Shown: positions 1 through 12,509 of the stretch, one piece after another
Numbering within the stretch: position 1 is the stretch's first letter
Layout of the letters: the number at the start of each line of letters is the position of its first letter
DNA from: Xenopus tropicalis
Lineage: Eukaryota > Chordata > Amphibia > Anura > Pipidae
Direction of reading: 5' to 3'
Assembly: GCF_000004195.4 (NCBI RefSeq)
Contig: NC_030678.2
Coordinates: 60,481,378-60,545,377 of the forward strand
DNA length: 64,000 bases
Translations under genes and position numbers: made by a program
Notes under the pieces: generated by a model
Databases searched by the model: none
What the model saw: only the letters and a program-made list of their open reading frames with translations
Told to the model about the DNA's origin: nothing

Positions 1-2887
1 GTTTATTTTGTATCTGTATGTATTATATATAGAAACTGCACATATATGCAGCTTTTTATAGACAGTGTACATCATTCCCCAGTGCAGATGAGGGTAAAAC
101 ATTTCAGATAGTGCCCCATCTGAACTCAGGAACGCAGCATATTTATATATGCATGTATAGGTTCTGTCTTTACATAGCCTAATGAATTGATCTAAAGCAC
201 AAACATTTTACTTGTTTCTTTTCATCTTTTGCTTAGCTGTTGCTTTTGGCTTATGGATGTTCAATACAATACAGCAACATCTGGAGAGCTGCTGATAGTG
301 TATGCAATTTTTTCATGAAGTTACTACTGTTTATTTAAACAGCTGCGTTTGCTCCATTTTTAACCCCCAGTGTGTTACTTTTGCAGTGAACTATTCTTCA
401 TTTAATTTTTGGACTACAGTGCACAGCATTTCCTCAAAACTGAGACATAGCAGGAAGATACTGGGAGTTATATTTTAACAACAGCTGGAGCTCCAGTCAT
501 TTTAAATATTCAGAGTTGTCAGCATGACAAGCAAAGTCAGACCAGCTTTCATTGCACAAACAGCATCATCAGCACATTGATGAAGTACAAATCTGCATAA
601 CTGGCCCTTGTAGGAAATGATATAAAGTGATCAGCAGTGACATGCACATGATCATAGAGAATCTCATGCCTGTCATTGATCCCATAATTTAGCACATAGG
701 CATTTAGAAAAACTTGTTTTTTTCTGGTGCCTTTTTCACTTTAAGGAATTCTCATCCTAGTATAAGTGATTTTGTAAAACCTCAGCGCTGGATGCAGATG
801 AGCTTCTGTGCCAAGATAAAACCTCAGAGCTGATTTAAATGCCTTAATAAGGGCTCAGAGCAGTAAATATTTAAATCTATTTGTTAGAAACGGAGTACAG
901 TTCCATAGCTGCAATGTGTAACTAATGTTTTTTCCTCAGGCTCCTTAAGATTAAGTAGGGATTTCCAAATGCTGCAGCTACCCCTGCTATACTGTCACCC
1001 CTGTGATTAAGTGACTGTTAACAAAATTATATTTGCTGTTTTACTTTATTCCGCTAAGTCATTGTAGCACTTTTGCAAATTTCCAGTCACCTGCAGGTTT
1101 GGGTTTACACATATTGGCATGAGGAATCTGTAGAAGATGTTGCCTTATCATTACAGATACAAAACAAGTCAGGCAAAAATAAAATAGTTTTCCGAAATTT
1201 AGTTTTCATGATCTCACAGTGCAGTCTGTATATTTTACAGACATAATAAGGTCTAAAAATATTTATACAGTTTGTAGTTGACTTTCTTCTGAATATAAGA
1301 TATACTACCAAGTCACACCTAAATAATACACATATTGTGCTTTTCCTTGCCACTGTTACTTCAAGCATGTGTGAAGTTTGAAGTCTTACGGCTGGTCACT
1401 TCTTTGGACTATTTACTTTTTACTCTCATCAAGGTGTTTAAAGGGGTTTTTAAGGACACTAAGCCCAAGTGGCAGTGCTTTAAATTATGTAGACTTTAGC
1501 TACCTTACAAATAGTAGATAAGGAAGTTTTTTATGTAGTATTGCAAGGAAGAAAAAAATCCATGGTGAGACCAAATTTACACAGTTTTCTTTGCTGTATC
1601 TGAGCCCAAAAAGTTCTAACCAAAACGATTTATTCTTTTTGATTATTAATATTATGAATAATACTTCAGTGAGGATGGGAATAGCACACTGTTACTCAGG
1701 CAAAGGAAGGTGTAATTATATGCACAACCAGGCAACCTTTATAATTTATAGCTGAAGTTGGTTTGCTGATCGATTAAGCCATTTGTCATCCCAACACTAC
1801 AGGTCTCCCTAATGTCACCGTAAATCTCTTTAACATTAAATACTAACTAATCGTTTTTCTCCAAACGCAGCATTGCTCACAATGCCTAAGAATTATTCTG
1901 CCATGCAATGAATTAATCACGGTAAGATCCCCTGGTAATGTAGCAACTTGTAAACTTTCTGTTTAAACTATAGTGACACCTATTACAATATATATAACTA
2001 TGTATAAACACACACACACACAGCAGCACCATTTATTATGACAACCAGAGAAGTTTTTCTACAAACTAAGATCCCACGTAAATGCAAAAAGGCTAAGAAG
2101 GAGTGTTCTGTGGACACATTTAGCGTGGCCATTTATGGTATGTCCAGTATTTGGCCCCCTGGCTGTTGCAAATTAAAATTTCCAGCATCCCAAACAACCA
2201 AAGTTTATTAAGGTAAAAGCTAAAAGGCTTTAGGTTGGATGTGACTGATGCCATTAGAAAAAAAAAACCTGTGAGACTTTGTTGTATGTTTATGATTTAC
2301 AGCAGATTTAATTACTTTACTACTGTACTTGTTATAATCTCTCAAAGTAACTTTTGATAATTCACCCTTTTTATTCCACTAGTAGCAAAGCAGTTTATAT
2401 CTACATTTAAAGCTTCCCTAACCAGATTAGAAAAGCCTTACAAAGCTTTATCCAGCCACAGAATAGGAATTGCTTAGTGTGCTGGGCAGCGACTGTCAGC
2501 ATCTGGAGCTGGTTCTGTTAAAAGTGACTACCAAGTAACGCAACAAAGGTCAGTTCAGCAAAACTGAGCAATATTAGTTTTGCTTTAATGTGCACTTCAT
2601 TGTCAAAAGGGTAAATTATAACCTAAGGATCTTATTTTGTAGGCCTGGTTATCAACGCTGAGATTTTTGCACTGCACACTGTGTGTTAAAAAATAAATAA
2701 ATAAATATATATATATATATAATATATTAACTGCAAAGGGACAAACTTTACCTTTATTAGCTTCCCACTCACACCCTTGAATAAGGGGAGTTTGTTTTCC
2801 TAACAGCGATTTACATTCTCGCCAGTAGGAAAGCATTCAAGGAGATTAATCACCACCGCTAGAGGAGATTAATTGTGGGGATACTAA
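1..2887. other. AT-rich non-coding DNA
   Basis: No supported gene. All open frames are short, lack homology I can recognise and have no convincing splice sites. There is a short (CA)n run near 2008-2022 and a short (TA)n run near 2704-2721. This could be the large first intron of cttnbp2nl or DNA upstream of it. I looked here for the missing first coding exon and did not recognise it. Confidence 0.6.
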
Positions 2888-3107
2888 TCTCCTCTTGTGT
2901 CATCGCCCTTATATTGGAGGGAGGGAACTACAGGGAAAGATAATACGGTTAACTGCCTTCCCCCTTCTGCCATAGTTGTGACTACAGATATCAACTGTCT
3001 CCTCTTGTGTCATCGCCCTTATATTGGAGGGAGGGAACAGCAGGGAAAGATAATACAGTTAACTGCCTTCCACTTCTACCATAGTTGTGACTGCAGATAT
3101 AAAGTGT
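2888..3107. repeat. Two-copy tandem duplication, 110-bp period
   Basis: A unit beginning TCTCCTCTTGTGTCATCGCC occurs at 2888 and again at 2998. The copies stay nearly identical through the shared TTATATTGGAGGGAGGGAAC stretch and the later CATAGTTGTGACT block, and diverge only at the 3' edge of the second copy. The few substitutions suggest a fairly recent local duplication. Confidence 0.9.
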
Positions 3108-3174
3108 GTAGAAAAAAACTACCAATGCTATTTAGTTAAAATAGCATGCAGTATGCAGTTCCAGCATATTTTTA

Positions 3175-3613
3175 TTAAAGGAGAAGGAAAGTCATTTTGG
3201 CATTTCACTGCCAATAGGTTTGCCACAATAGTGTCACCTAGAACAATATATTTATTCTGCAGAAACCATTACTATACCTGAGTAAACAGCTTTAGAAGCT
3301 TTCTCCGTTTGCTTAAGATAGCAGCTGCCATTTTAGGTAGCTTCCCTCCTAAGGGAGGGGTGGGAGTTCTTAGCATTCTGGTGGGAGGGAGAGCAGGAGA
3401 GAGGGGAGAATTGCGCAGACTCTGGACATGGGAATTAAGGATGTTTTTGAGAGAGGAAGTCAGACACTGGAACATCATGTTTACAAAAAAAAAGAGACAA
3501 GAAATCCAGTGTTTCTTTTGATAGAGGACTCAGTGCAGCATTACTGTAAGTGGCTGTATTTACATAGACCATTCTGATAAAGCTTACTTAGTTTACCTTT
3601 CCTTCTCCTTTAA
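3175..3613. mobile_element. TTAA-flanked MITE (AGGAGAAGGAAAG termini)
   Basis: The left end reads TTAA then AGGAGAAGGAAAGTCA. The right end, reverse-complemented, reads TTAAAGGAGAAGGAAAGGTAAA. The inverted termini and the TTAA on both sides (3175-3178 and 3610-3613) fit a non-autonomous piggyBac- or Kolobok-type element, an abundant class in Xenopus. The interior contains a G-rich GGAGGGAGAGCAGGAGAGAGG stretch. There is no coding capacity; the short open frames inside are incidental. Confidence 0.8.
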
Positions 3614-3967
3614 AATGTATTTATTTTGCAGTTATTCTTATCCAGTACTTTTGAAAGTTCTAATTTTAGCTAAAGGTCTCATGTAGTTTGAGGAAGTTTA
3701 TTGCTTATTCATGTGGTCTAGCTGCAGACAGACAGTAGCAGTGCTATTGCTTTTGTACAAGCTTTATCTAAAACTATGTGTGAAAGTTTTTAGAAGACCT
3801 CTAAAAAAGCATCTAATAGCTCTCCATCTTCTATTTTGCCAGTGCATAACTCATGCTCTGTGCTGCTATAAGTTTAGGGGCCAACTCATATTATAAAGTA
3901 TAAATACAATATAAAATTCATTAAACAAGGCTCAGAACAATTTATCTTTTCTGATCATCTACTGATT

Positions 3968-4143
3968 ATTGATGAACACTGGGCAAATTTGCACCTGGGC
4001 GATAACATATGGCATATGGTAACATATGGCAACCAACCAGATGTTTGCTTTGATTGTTCTGCCTGCAGCTAAAAAATACTAACCACTGATTGGTAGCTAT
4101 GGGTTACTGCCCAGGTGCAGATTTGCCCAATATTTATAAACGA
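3968..4143. mobile_element. Diverged 'CACTGGGCAAATTTGC' palindromic MITE
   Basis: The left end carries ACTGGGCAAATTTGCACCTGGGC and the right end carries its near reverse complement, GCCCAGGTGCAGATTTGCCCAAT. It belongs to the same family as the cleaner copy at 33231-33391 and the partial copy at 40834-40969. Internal GGTAACATATGGCAACCAACCAGA and GATTGGTAGCTATGGGTTACTGCCC blocks are shared. Confidence 0.7.
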
Positions 4144-6324
4144 GACCAACTGACTGACTGAGTATGGTCTAACAAGATCAAAGATGGTGATGTGCCAGGG
4201 ACAAATTTGAGGGCATGGATAATTACAATTATAGGGCTGCTGATCCTCTGGGCTGGTACAGTAATTTAATTATTTAAAAATGCAGCATATCTGCAATAAT
4301 GCTGAAGGCTTTACTTCTGTAAAATGTAAATGTTTTACAGAAAACAGCTGCTGGGCATATACTGCCAAAAAGTGTTTTAGAAAAGTTTTATTTCCATCAT
4401 GTTAATAAGACCACCTTTTGTAAACAGAAGTGCTAAATAACAGATACAAACAAAACAAAATTCTGTTTATCTGTCTATCTTGCTGTCACACAGGACATTA
4501 CTGGTCCTACAACTTGTTCTTTTTGTATTACTATTGCCTACTTCCAGCTCCTTAGGCCACTGACTCACTGAACTCTCCCAGGCCCCCTTTTTCAGCCTCT
4601 CTTCCTGTTTACTATGTCTTGTATCATAATGGCCTCTCTTGTACCGGCTGAGATGACATTTACAGGCACAGAACGCCTTTCACACAGAACTGGCTGCCAG
4701 CCCACGACAAATACAGTAAGGGGAGGCTCATTTTCTCACTGCTTTGCTGATGTAGTAGACACTTTACCCTTTAACTTCCAGAGACACACTAAGCAATTCA
4801 CCTCAGATTTGGGCAGTGCCATTTTCAAATGATGTTTGTAGTTCCATACAGTCTCCTTAAAAATATTCTTGTTAAATAAAAAAATTTGTGTTAGGTAAAA
4901 TCTCAAGCAAATGTATTTAGCCACACATAAACATCACCATTCTGCAAACATGTTGCATGTTCTGCTAACCCTACTGCTGAGGGACCAGCTCACCCCTTTA
5001 TCCACACAGAGCAATTGCACCCCTCCCTCGCCTTGTTCCATTGTGAAGGGATGGATTCTGGGCTTAGAAGACCCTCTGCTTTCCAGAGAATATTTCTACC
5101 ACCCACTATGGAAGTCTGTATTTACCCTTTAAAGAATGTGTATTGCAAAATATTACTGAAATGTATAAGCCACAGAATGAGTGGCTTTGGCCAAACATTT
5201 ATTACTATTATACAGTCCAAATGTATAAAAGTATTAATGACTGGGAGAATAATACGTCTTATATGACCACTAATCAAACACTATTCCCCTATTCCCCTTA
5301 ACTATACTTATCTTTGTAAAATCTCATAATTTTCATTGAGGTTTTGCTACAAATGTAATTTTCCCTCAAAGTGTCCACACAGGCCTTGTTTTTGGAAAAG
5401 TTCATAGCAAATAGAAGGCTGATGGTTAGGGGTAGTTTATAACCAATCAAAGATCATGGCTGCCAAATGCCAGAAAACATGATTGAGTTAACAAAATCAA
5501 TTATGTTTTGTGCATCCGATTTCTTGTTTGAACAAAAATAAGTGTAATTTTTTCATGAACTGGTTTTTACAGAAAATATATAGCTTGCCAGGATTCAGAT
5601 GGCCTGATCTTCATATAACTTCCCCTTGGGGTTGTCTCCTTTGCAGTAATACCAGCCAGTACACAAGGAGGTAACACAATTGAGAACAGGACAGTGATGT
5701 CACAGGGAGAGACTCAGGGCAACTCGTGTGGGTTTTAGTGGTTCAGGGGGGCTCGCTGTAGTGGTAGCCTGGCTTCCTTCCCCCAGCTGAAACCTTAGTT
5801 AGCCTCTAAGTTAAGGAGGGCATTTCAGCTGGCTACTCATTTGTTTTTATCTGATCATAAGAACAGGGATAGAGTGTGACTTAACTTTCGGTTTCAGGTT
5901 TTTCTCGGAAATGCAATGAAACAACACAAACCATGCATATTTCTTTATTAAAACAATAGGCAAAAGTAGGGTCAGAACAAGCTCTGGACAGGGTGTGTGG
6001 AAGGCAGAGTATTTACAGTTTACCAGTAAGAGACAGTGCCTGTCTTACCTAATGATTGACTGGCTAGATTGTTCAAATACTAACTGAGTGGCAATCCTAT
6101 TGAAGTTACCCTTATGAAAAAAATAGTGGTAGACAGTTTTTAAAATTTAAAGAAAGTTTTGGATGCTTCCTGGCTCAGCTTTAATGTTCTAAAATTAACA
6201 ACCTGCCTACTCCTATCCTCCAGTAAGATCTTGTGTCTTTTAGTGATTTTTAGTGAAAAAAATGTTTTCAATATAGTTAATTCGGCAAAAATGTAATGTA
6301 GAAGGGCTGGAGTGAGCAACATAA
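4144..6324. other. Non-coding DNA, no gene seen
   Basis: No open frame here looks like protein and I recognise no exon. The part at about 5690-6050 is more GC-rich and has a TTTATTAAAA stretch; it could be an old LTR or other repeat, but I see no defining termini. Confidence 0.5.
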
Positions 6325-6396
6325 TGGCCAAAACACTACTTGCACAGTCTATCCATTTTACCCAGTTTCATTTTTATACTGAACTGTTCCTTTAAA
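6325..6396 (-). repeat. MITE end fragment (GAACTGTTCCTTTAA)
   Basis: The block GCACAGTCTATCCATTTTACCCAGTTTCATTTTTATACTGAACTGTTCCTTTAA recurs almost exactly at 18546-18595. Both copies stop at a TTAA, which marks the terminus of a TTAA-type element. Only one end is visible in each copy. Confidence 0.65.
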
Positions 6397-6889
6397 GGCG
6401 AGTATGCATGTTATGTATTTTTTGCTTATATTAATCACATTTAAATCTTGATATAATATTGTTCTTGAGTTTATGGTATTATTCTTTCCCTGCATCTCTT
6501 CTTTTTTGTAAGCAGTTTCCTGTAATTCTCTGCAGTCTTTACTTTTAGTAACACAGCCAGTACTTCCTTCCCTGTTCTTACTTGTGGAACAAAAGTATCT
6601 TCACAGTACTGCACAGTTTAAATTAGATGATAAGATAACATTTGCCAGAAGAAAGTTTGGCCCGCATCTTGCATAAAATGTGCTTGCTTGCCCTATTTGT
6701 TTCTGTAATCAATCCTCACATCATAAAAGCATAACATTAAGCAAATAATTGATCGCCAGCTGTGCTTGGTTACTAACCACTAAAATTAAGCACGTATTTA
6801 AAATCCAGCCCTATCTCTTCATATGATTCTGTAAAAAAAATTGTAAGCACCCGGAATTGCTTATTATTTTGTGAGTGCTAGTATTAGGT

Positions 6890-6912
6890 TTGTGTGTGTG
6901 TGTATATCAGAC

Positions 6913-6984
<72 letters not shown>
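6890..6984. repeat. (TG)n then (TA)n microsatellite
   Basis: A short TG run at about 6890-6902 is followed by an almost uninterrupted TA run at about 6919-6984. The Tyr-Ile repeat open frames across it are artefacts of the dinucleotide. Confidence 0.97.
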
Positions 6985-6990
<6 letters not shown>

Positions 6991-7553
6991 TTACACATAC
7001 CATGCATACTCTATGGCCAAAAGAATGTGGACATGCCTTTTAATTATTGGAATTGGCTTTTTAAGCCACACCCATCATTAAAAAAGTATGTCCTACTTTG
7101 TGGCAAAAGTTTTCCAATTGGATAATAATTCCTTGCATAAATTACAGTCCATACAGAATTGGTTTGCAAAATTGGAGGAGAACACCTGCAATATAGGTCT
7201 GATCAGTATCCATCCTCTTACATGAATGGAAACATAAAAGAGAGTACCAGCTTTATATTAATACCTTTGTTTTCAGAAAGATGTTGGACAGACGTGTTTA
7301 GATGCTTTTGGGTATCTAGGGAAAATTGTCAAAATATATAAAAACAAAGTATACATGGACAAAAACATTTGCAGCTGAATAGTTAGATTAGTTTTAATTA
7401 AAAGTATTTGCTATCTATTTATTGTACATACCTGCATGCACTTCCAACCTCACTAGGAGGAAAAAGTGTCAATTTAGTCATATTAATTGTAGAGTTAAGA
7501 ACTACAGAGGTATTTTGTATAATGAAGTGGACATGTCTATGTATGCATAATGT

Positions 7554-7660
7554 TTTAAAGGGTGGTTTAACTTTTAGTATGTTGCAAAATGCCCTATTCC
7601 TAGTAACTCTGCATTTGGACTATTATTTATTTTTTTCCTAGCTTTATGTTTTAGAATCTA
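7554..7660 (+). repeat. Fragment of AAAGGGTGGTT-type MITE
   Basis: TTTTAAAGGGTGGTTTAACTTTTAGTATGTTGCAAAATGCCCTATTCCTAG resembles the start of a common Xenopus TTAA element with an AAAGGGGTGGTTCACC terminus. A related start is at about 30368. The other terminus is not visible. Confidence 0.55.
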
Positions 7661-9107
7661 ATTTAAAGAGAGACTATCATCAAGATTTTTTATCCCCAGT
7701 ATGGCATCATTGTTGAGGCACTGCTGGTTCAGGTTTTTAGAAACACAGGCGTGTCTGCTGAGACACAAATGTGACATCATAGGGACTATGCCTCACTAGT
7801 GGCTTTTATTGCTTACCATACTATAAATTTATGTTGATACATTTATTAAAATCAGCACTTTAGATTCAGCATATTTAGTATATCTGTTTTAGTGATCTGT
7901 TTCATAAGGCTTTCTGGTGAGCAGACAACCGGTTATAACCATGATATAGAGTGGAGTGATATATAAATGCCTTACCACATTTCCATTAAAATGGCACACA
8001 TGTATATTTTGTCCTTTGTCCCCACAGTATTTAAATATTTTACAGATATACCTCTGAATGTTGTTACAGTTGCTTCAGTGTACAAGCGGTTTATTCTAGA
8101 AGATTATAGACCCTATAGAATCAACCGTTAAATAAACAGGACTGTATTTTGGAACATTCTGAGATGTATATTAAGGCAGTTCTCTCCATCTGGAAATCAT
8201 CTAGGGTCCCATGATCTCAGCAGATTAGCCAGTTCCCATGATAAGAATGTTTATTGTAGCCATCTGCAATTTTTAAAGATTACACTCAGTCTTGCAGGCC
8301 ATGAATATAAAGTTTTAGTGTTGCATTGGTTCTCACTCTGTTAAAGAATTATCCATCCTCTGTAGCCAGGGGTCATTTTGAAAGGGGCAATAGGCAGCAT
8401 ATAAAAATGACGTATTCAGGTTGGGGGGAGGATACTTGCAAAGACAAATTGAATATACCACATATGTGATATGAATTATAACAGTGATCCCCTAAGACAC
8501 TGACCATATATAACATTTCATCTAGCCTATCACAGTGTTGAGCTTATCCACACGTTTGTATTTGTCTTGACTATTATTTCTGCAAAGGGAACAACCATTT
8601 TTTTAATGACATTTTCCTTAGAATAACTTGCTTCTGGAGTGAATATCACACAGCTTGCAATTATTGAAGAAAATAGTTTAGTGTGTACGTTGCATTCTAC
8701 TCGCAACAATTCCGGCTAGAAGTAAAGAAATCTGTACAAAAGTGTGTTAATGCCACAAAGGACAAATTGTTCTAACAAGAAACAAAATATAGCGCCAACT
8801 ACTATATTGCTATGTACTCTATTTATCATTCTTGTTTACTTTTACTTTTCTACCAACAAAAACAGCCTATTGGTTGTGCAATAGAAAGTTTTATATGAAG
8901 GACTTAAGAAAGTATATTAATTAGTCTTATATTCTTATTAAGAATATAAGAATTTATCAGCAGTTTAGCAACTGTGACTGAGCTGTTTTTGTTAATGGTA
9001 TACAGAATATCTTTAATTGCCTTGAACTGGTGTGTAATATGTCTGTCTTGGATTCAGCAACATATTTGCACTTCTATAATTTTTACATTTCACTAAAAAT
9101 GTAGATT
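7661..9107. other. Non-coding DNA, no gene seen
   Basis: AT-rich sequence with no supported exon, RNA gene or defined element. A short local palindrome, TCTTATATTCTTATTAAGAATATAAGA, lies at about 8926-8952. Confidence 0.5.
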
Positions 9108-9336
9108 TTAAAAAAGTATTTCCTTTTTCCCTGTAATAATAAAACAGTACCTTCTACTTGATCCCAACTAAGATATCTCATTTATCCTTATTGGAGGCAA
9201 AACAATCCTATTGGGTTAATTCAATATTTAAATGATTTTTAGCAGTTATGGAGAAGGAGATCCAAATTATGGAAAGATCCCTTATCCAAAATACCCCAGG
9301 TCCCGAGTATTCTGGATAACAGGTCCCATACCTGTA
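9108..9336 (-). mobile_element. Truncated palindromic MITE (TACAGGTATGGGACCTGTTATCC family)
   Basis: Contains the family's internal blocks (CTGTAATAATAAAACAGTACCTT, CTTGATCCCAACTAAGATAT, AATCCTATTGGGTT) and ends in GGATAACAGGTCCCATACCTGTA, the inverted terminus. The other terminus is missing. Related copies in this window are near 38644, 46347, 47091, 47711, 50417, 54912 and 59851. Confidence 0.85.
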
Positions 9337-9517
9337 CCAGTATTTATATTCATTTATCAACACGAATGGTCCATGTTACATAGTTACATAGTTATATAGG
9401 GTTGAAAAAAGACCAGTGTCCATCAAGTTCAACCCATCCAAGTAAACCCAGCACACCTAACCCACACCTACCAATCTATACACTCACATACATAAACTAT
9501 AAATACAACCACTAGTA

Positions 9518-11155
9518 CTAACTGTAGATATTAGTATCACAATAGCCTTTGATATTCTGATTGATCAACAACTCATCCAGGCCCCTCTTAAAGGCATTAA
9601 CAGAATCTGCCATTACCACATCACTAGGAAGGGCATTCCACAACCTCACTGCCCTCACCGTGAAAAACCACCTACGCTGCTTCAAATGGAAGCTCCTTTC
9701 CTCTAATCTAAAGGGGTGACCTCTGGTGCGTTGATTGTTTTTATGGGAAAAAAGAACATCCCCCAACTGCCTATAATCCCCTCTAATGTACTTGTACAGA
9801 GTAATCATGTCCCCTCTCAAGCGCCTCTTTTCCAGAGAAAACAACCCCAACCTCGACAGTCTCACCTCATAGTTTAAATCTTCCATCCCCTTTACCAGTT
9901 TAGTTGCACATCTCTGCACTTTCTCCAGCTCATTAATATCCTTCTTAAGGACTGGAGCCCAAAACTGCACTGCATACTCAAGGTGAGGCCTTACCAGGGA
10001 CCTATAAAGGGGCAAAATTATGTTCTCATCCCTTGAGTCAATGCCCTTTTTTATACAAGACAGCACTTTATTTGCTTTAGTAGCCACAGAATGACACTGC
10101 CTGGAATTAGACAACTTGTGATCTACAAAAACCCCCAGATCCTTCTCCATTAAGGAAACCCCCAACACACTACCATTCAGTAGATAGTTTGCGTTTATAT
10201 TATTTCTACCAAAGTGCATAACTTTGCACTTATCAACATTGAACCTCATTTTCCAGTTTGCTGCCCAGTTATCTAATTTTGTCAAATCGCTCTGCAAAGC
10301 GGCAGCATCCTGCATGGAACTTATAGTTTTGCACAATTTAGTATCATCAGCAAAAATAGACACAGTACTGTCTATGCCCACCTCCAGGTCATTAATAAAC
10401 AAGTTAAAAAGCAAAGGCCCAAGGACTGACCCCTGCGGTACTCCACTAACCACACTGGTCCAATTAGAAAATGTTCCATTTACAACCACTCTTTGTACTC
10501 TATCCTTCAGCCAGTTCTCTATCCAATTACAAATATTATGTTCTAGGCCAATATTCCTTAATTTGATCATTAACCTTCTGTAGTAGATGACATCAACTGC
10601 CATTCCAGCATCAAGGTTCCTGCTCACCTCCTCATAAAAGGCGACTAAATTAGTCTGGCAAGATCTGTTACGCATAAAACCATGCTGGCACAAACTAATA
10701 GTATTGTGAACTGCAATGTATTCAAGTACCCTATCCCTTATTACCCCTTCCAAAAGTTTTCCTACTACTGATGTCAGACTAACAGGCCTATAGTTTTCAG
10801 GCTGAGAACGGGATCCCTTTTTAAATAACGGCACCACATTAGCAATCCGCCAGTCTCTTGGCACCATGCCAGACCTCAATGAATCCTGAAAAATTAAGTG
10901 AAGAGGTTTGGCAATCACAGCGCTCAGCTCATTTAATACCCTGGGATGAATCCCATCCGGCCCTGGACCTTTGTTTACCTTTACATGTTCAAGTCTCTTT
11001 TGAATTTCCTCCTGAGTGACCCACGCGTCCGTAGCTAAATTACTAGAACTGGGCATATTACAAGGGAAGCCTTCATTATCTGGCTCCTCAGATGTATAGA
11101 CAGATGAAAAATAAGAGTTCAAAATTTCAGCTTTTTCCCCGTTTTCATCAACCAA
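9518..11155 (-). pseudogene. CR1 ORF2 reverse-transcriptase part, motif A deleted
   Basis: This 545-codon open frame is the reverse transcriptase and C-terminal part of a CR1-type LINE ORF2. Visible in order: the GPDGIHPRVLNEL entry region (about residues 64-76), PLFKKGSRSQPENYRPVSLT (about 109-128), the GVPQGSVLGPLLFNLFINDL block (about 237-256), and the FADD active-site box followed by TKL. The C-terminal block around RLWNALPSDVV matches the usual CR1 tail. The motif A region reads AVDVIYYRRLMIKL: the catalytic DFxKAFDTV-like stretch expected between VDVIY and RRLM is absent, apparently through an in-frame deletion of about a dozen codons. Without that aspartate the enzyme cannot polymerise. 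The frame starts after the G8-run frameshift that separates it from the endonuclease, so its first Met is not a true start. Family assignment is very secure; inactivity is inferred from the missing motif. Confidence 0.92.
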
Positions 11156-12509
11156 CGTACCCCCCCCGTGATAATAAAGTTCCCACCCCTTCTTGCTTCA
11201 TTTTTTTACTATTCACATAATTAAAAAATAATTTTGGATTCTTTTTACTCCTAGCTGCAATATCCCTTTCCATCTCTATTTTAGCTTGCCTGATAGCTTT
11301 TTTGCATGCTTTATTTGCTTCCTTGTACCTGATGAAAGTTTCCGCTGTCCCAGCTAACTTGAGTGCCCTAAAAGCACGTTTTTTCTTACCAACCTCGACA
11401 ATAACACTTTTATTCAGCCATAAAGGTTTTGCTTTGCGATGCCTCTCCTTGCTTACAAGGGGGATATACTGTTGTGTATACCTACAAAGCAATGTTTTAA
11501 AGATGTTCCATTTTCCTTCTGTGTCTAACCCCATAAAAAGCCTTTCCCAGTTGACACATTGCAGAGATGCCCTTATACTGGCAAAGTCTGCACGTCTAAA
11601 ATTGAGCGTTTTAGTTACTCCCTTATAGCGCTGTCTCTGCAGCATTATCTCAAAGGAGACCATGTTGTGATCACTGTTCCCCAAATGCTCACCCACACAA
11701 ATGTTAGAGATAAGTTCAGCATTATTAGAAATCACCAGGTCCAAAATAGAGTCATTCCTAGTGGGTTCTTGAACCGCCTGAAATAAAAAGTTGTCATTTA
11801 GCATATTTACAAACCTACTAGCTCTTTCTGACTTAGCCACCCCATTACTCCAGTCAATGTCCGGATAATTAAAGTCCCCCATAACAACAACTTGACCCAG
11901 TTTTGAAGCCTCCTCCATTTGCAACAATAGCTGGGCCTCATCCCCCTCATCTATACGGGGTGGTTTATAGCATACACCAATGATCATTTTCTTTGTGACC
12001 TTCAGCCCTACTGAAATTTCTACCCAAAGAGATTCCACGTTTTCATTGGTAATGTCTTTATTACATGGCTTTAAGTCTGACTTTACGTAAAGACAAACCC
12101 CTCCACCCTTTTTAATCTCTCTGTCCCTCCTAAAAAGCGTATACCCATTTAAATTCGCAGCCCAGTCGCATTTATCATCCCACCAGGTCTCAGTGATACC
12201 TATTAAATCATAATTTTCAATACATGCAATAGCTTGCAGCTCCCCTAATTTACCCGACAAGCTACGCGCATTAGCCAGCATGCAGCGGAGATTATTACTT
12301 CTCCCTCTGATGTTTACATTAGCTAAGGGAGAATTAGAGCTAAGGCAATTATGAGACTGCTTTCCTTGTAACGGAAGCTCCTTATCTGATAAACTATATG
12401 CCCCCCTCACTCCTCCCCCACAACCCTTTGCTAGTCCCCCTACCCCTTCTACACTAATTTTCCCATGGAATTCTAGCTCACCCACCCCCCCCTTGTCTAG
12501 TTTAAACAC
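11148..12509 (-). pseudogene. CR1 ORF2 AP-type endonuclease part
   Basis: This is the N-terminal portion of CR1 ORF2, an apurinic/apyrimidinic-like endonuclease that nicks target DNA to prime reverse transcription. Visible motifs in order: LANARSLSGK (substrate-contact Asn, about residues 78-87), GITETWW (metal-binding Glu, about 104-110), KKGGGVCLYV, VVMGDFNYPDIDW (Asp/Asn pair, about 208-220), and LGNSDHNMVSF (catalytic Asp-His, about 281-291). All the expected catalytic residues are therefore present. The region after about residue 300 is the basic linker to RT. The frame runs into a stop just past the G8 run, while RT continues in another frame, so ORF2 is broken by a homopolymer slip. 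The frame overlaps the end of ORF1 by 13 bases. The first in-frame codon at 12509 is GTG, so the true initiation codon is uncertain. Confidence 0.9.

Noticed and set aside
6871..7125. Tyr-Ile-rich open frames on the + strand
   Set aside because: Again a (TA)n tract read as protein.
10224..10583. + strand 119-codon open frame
   Set aside because: It is the antisense shadow of the CR1 reverse transcriptase.
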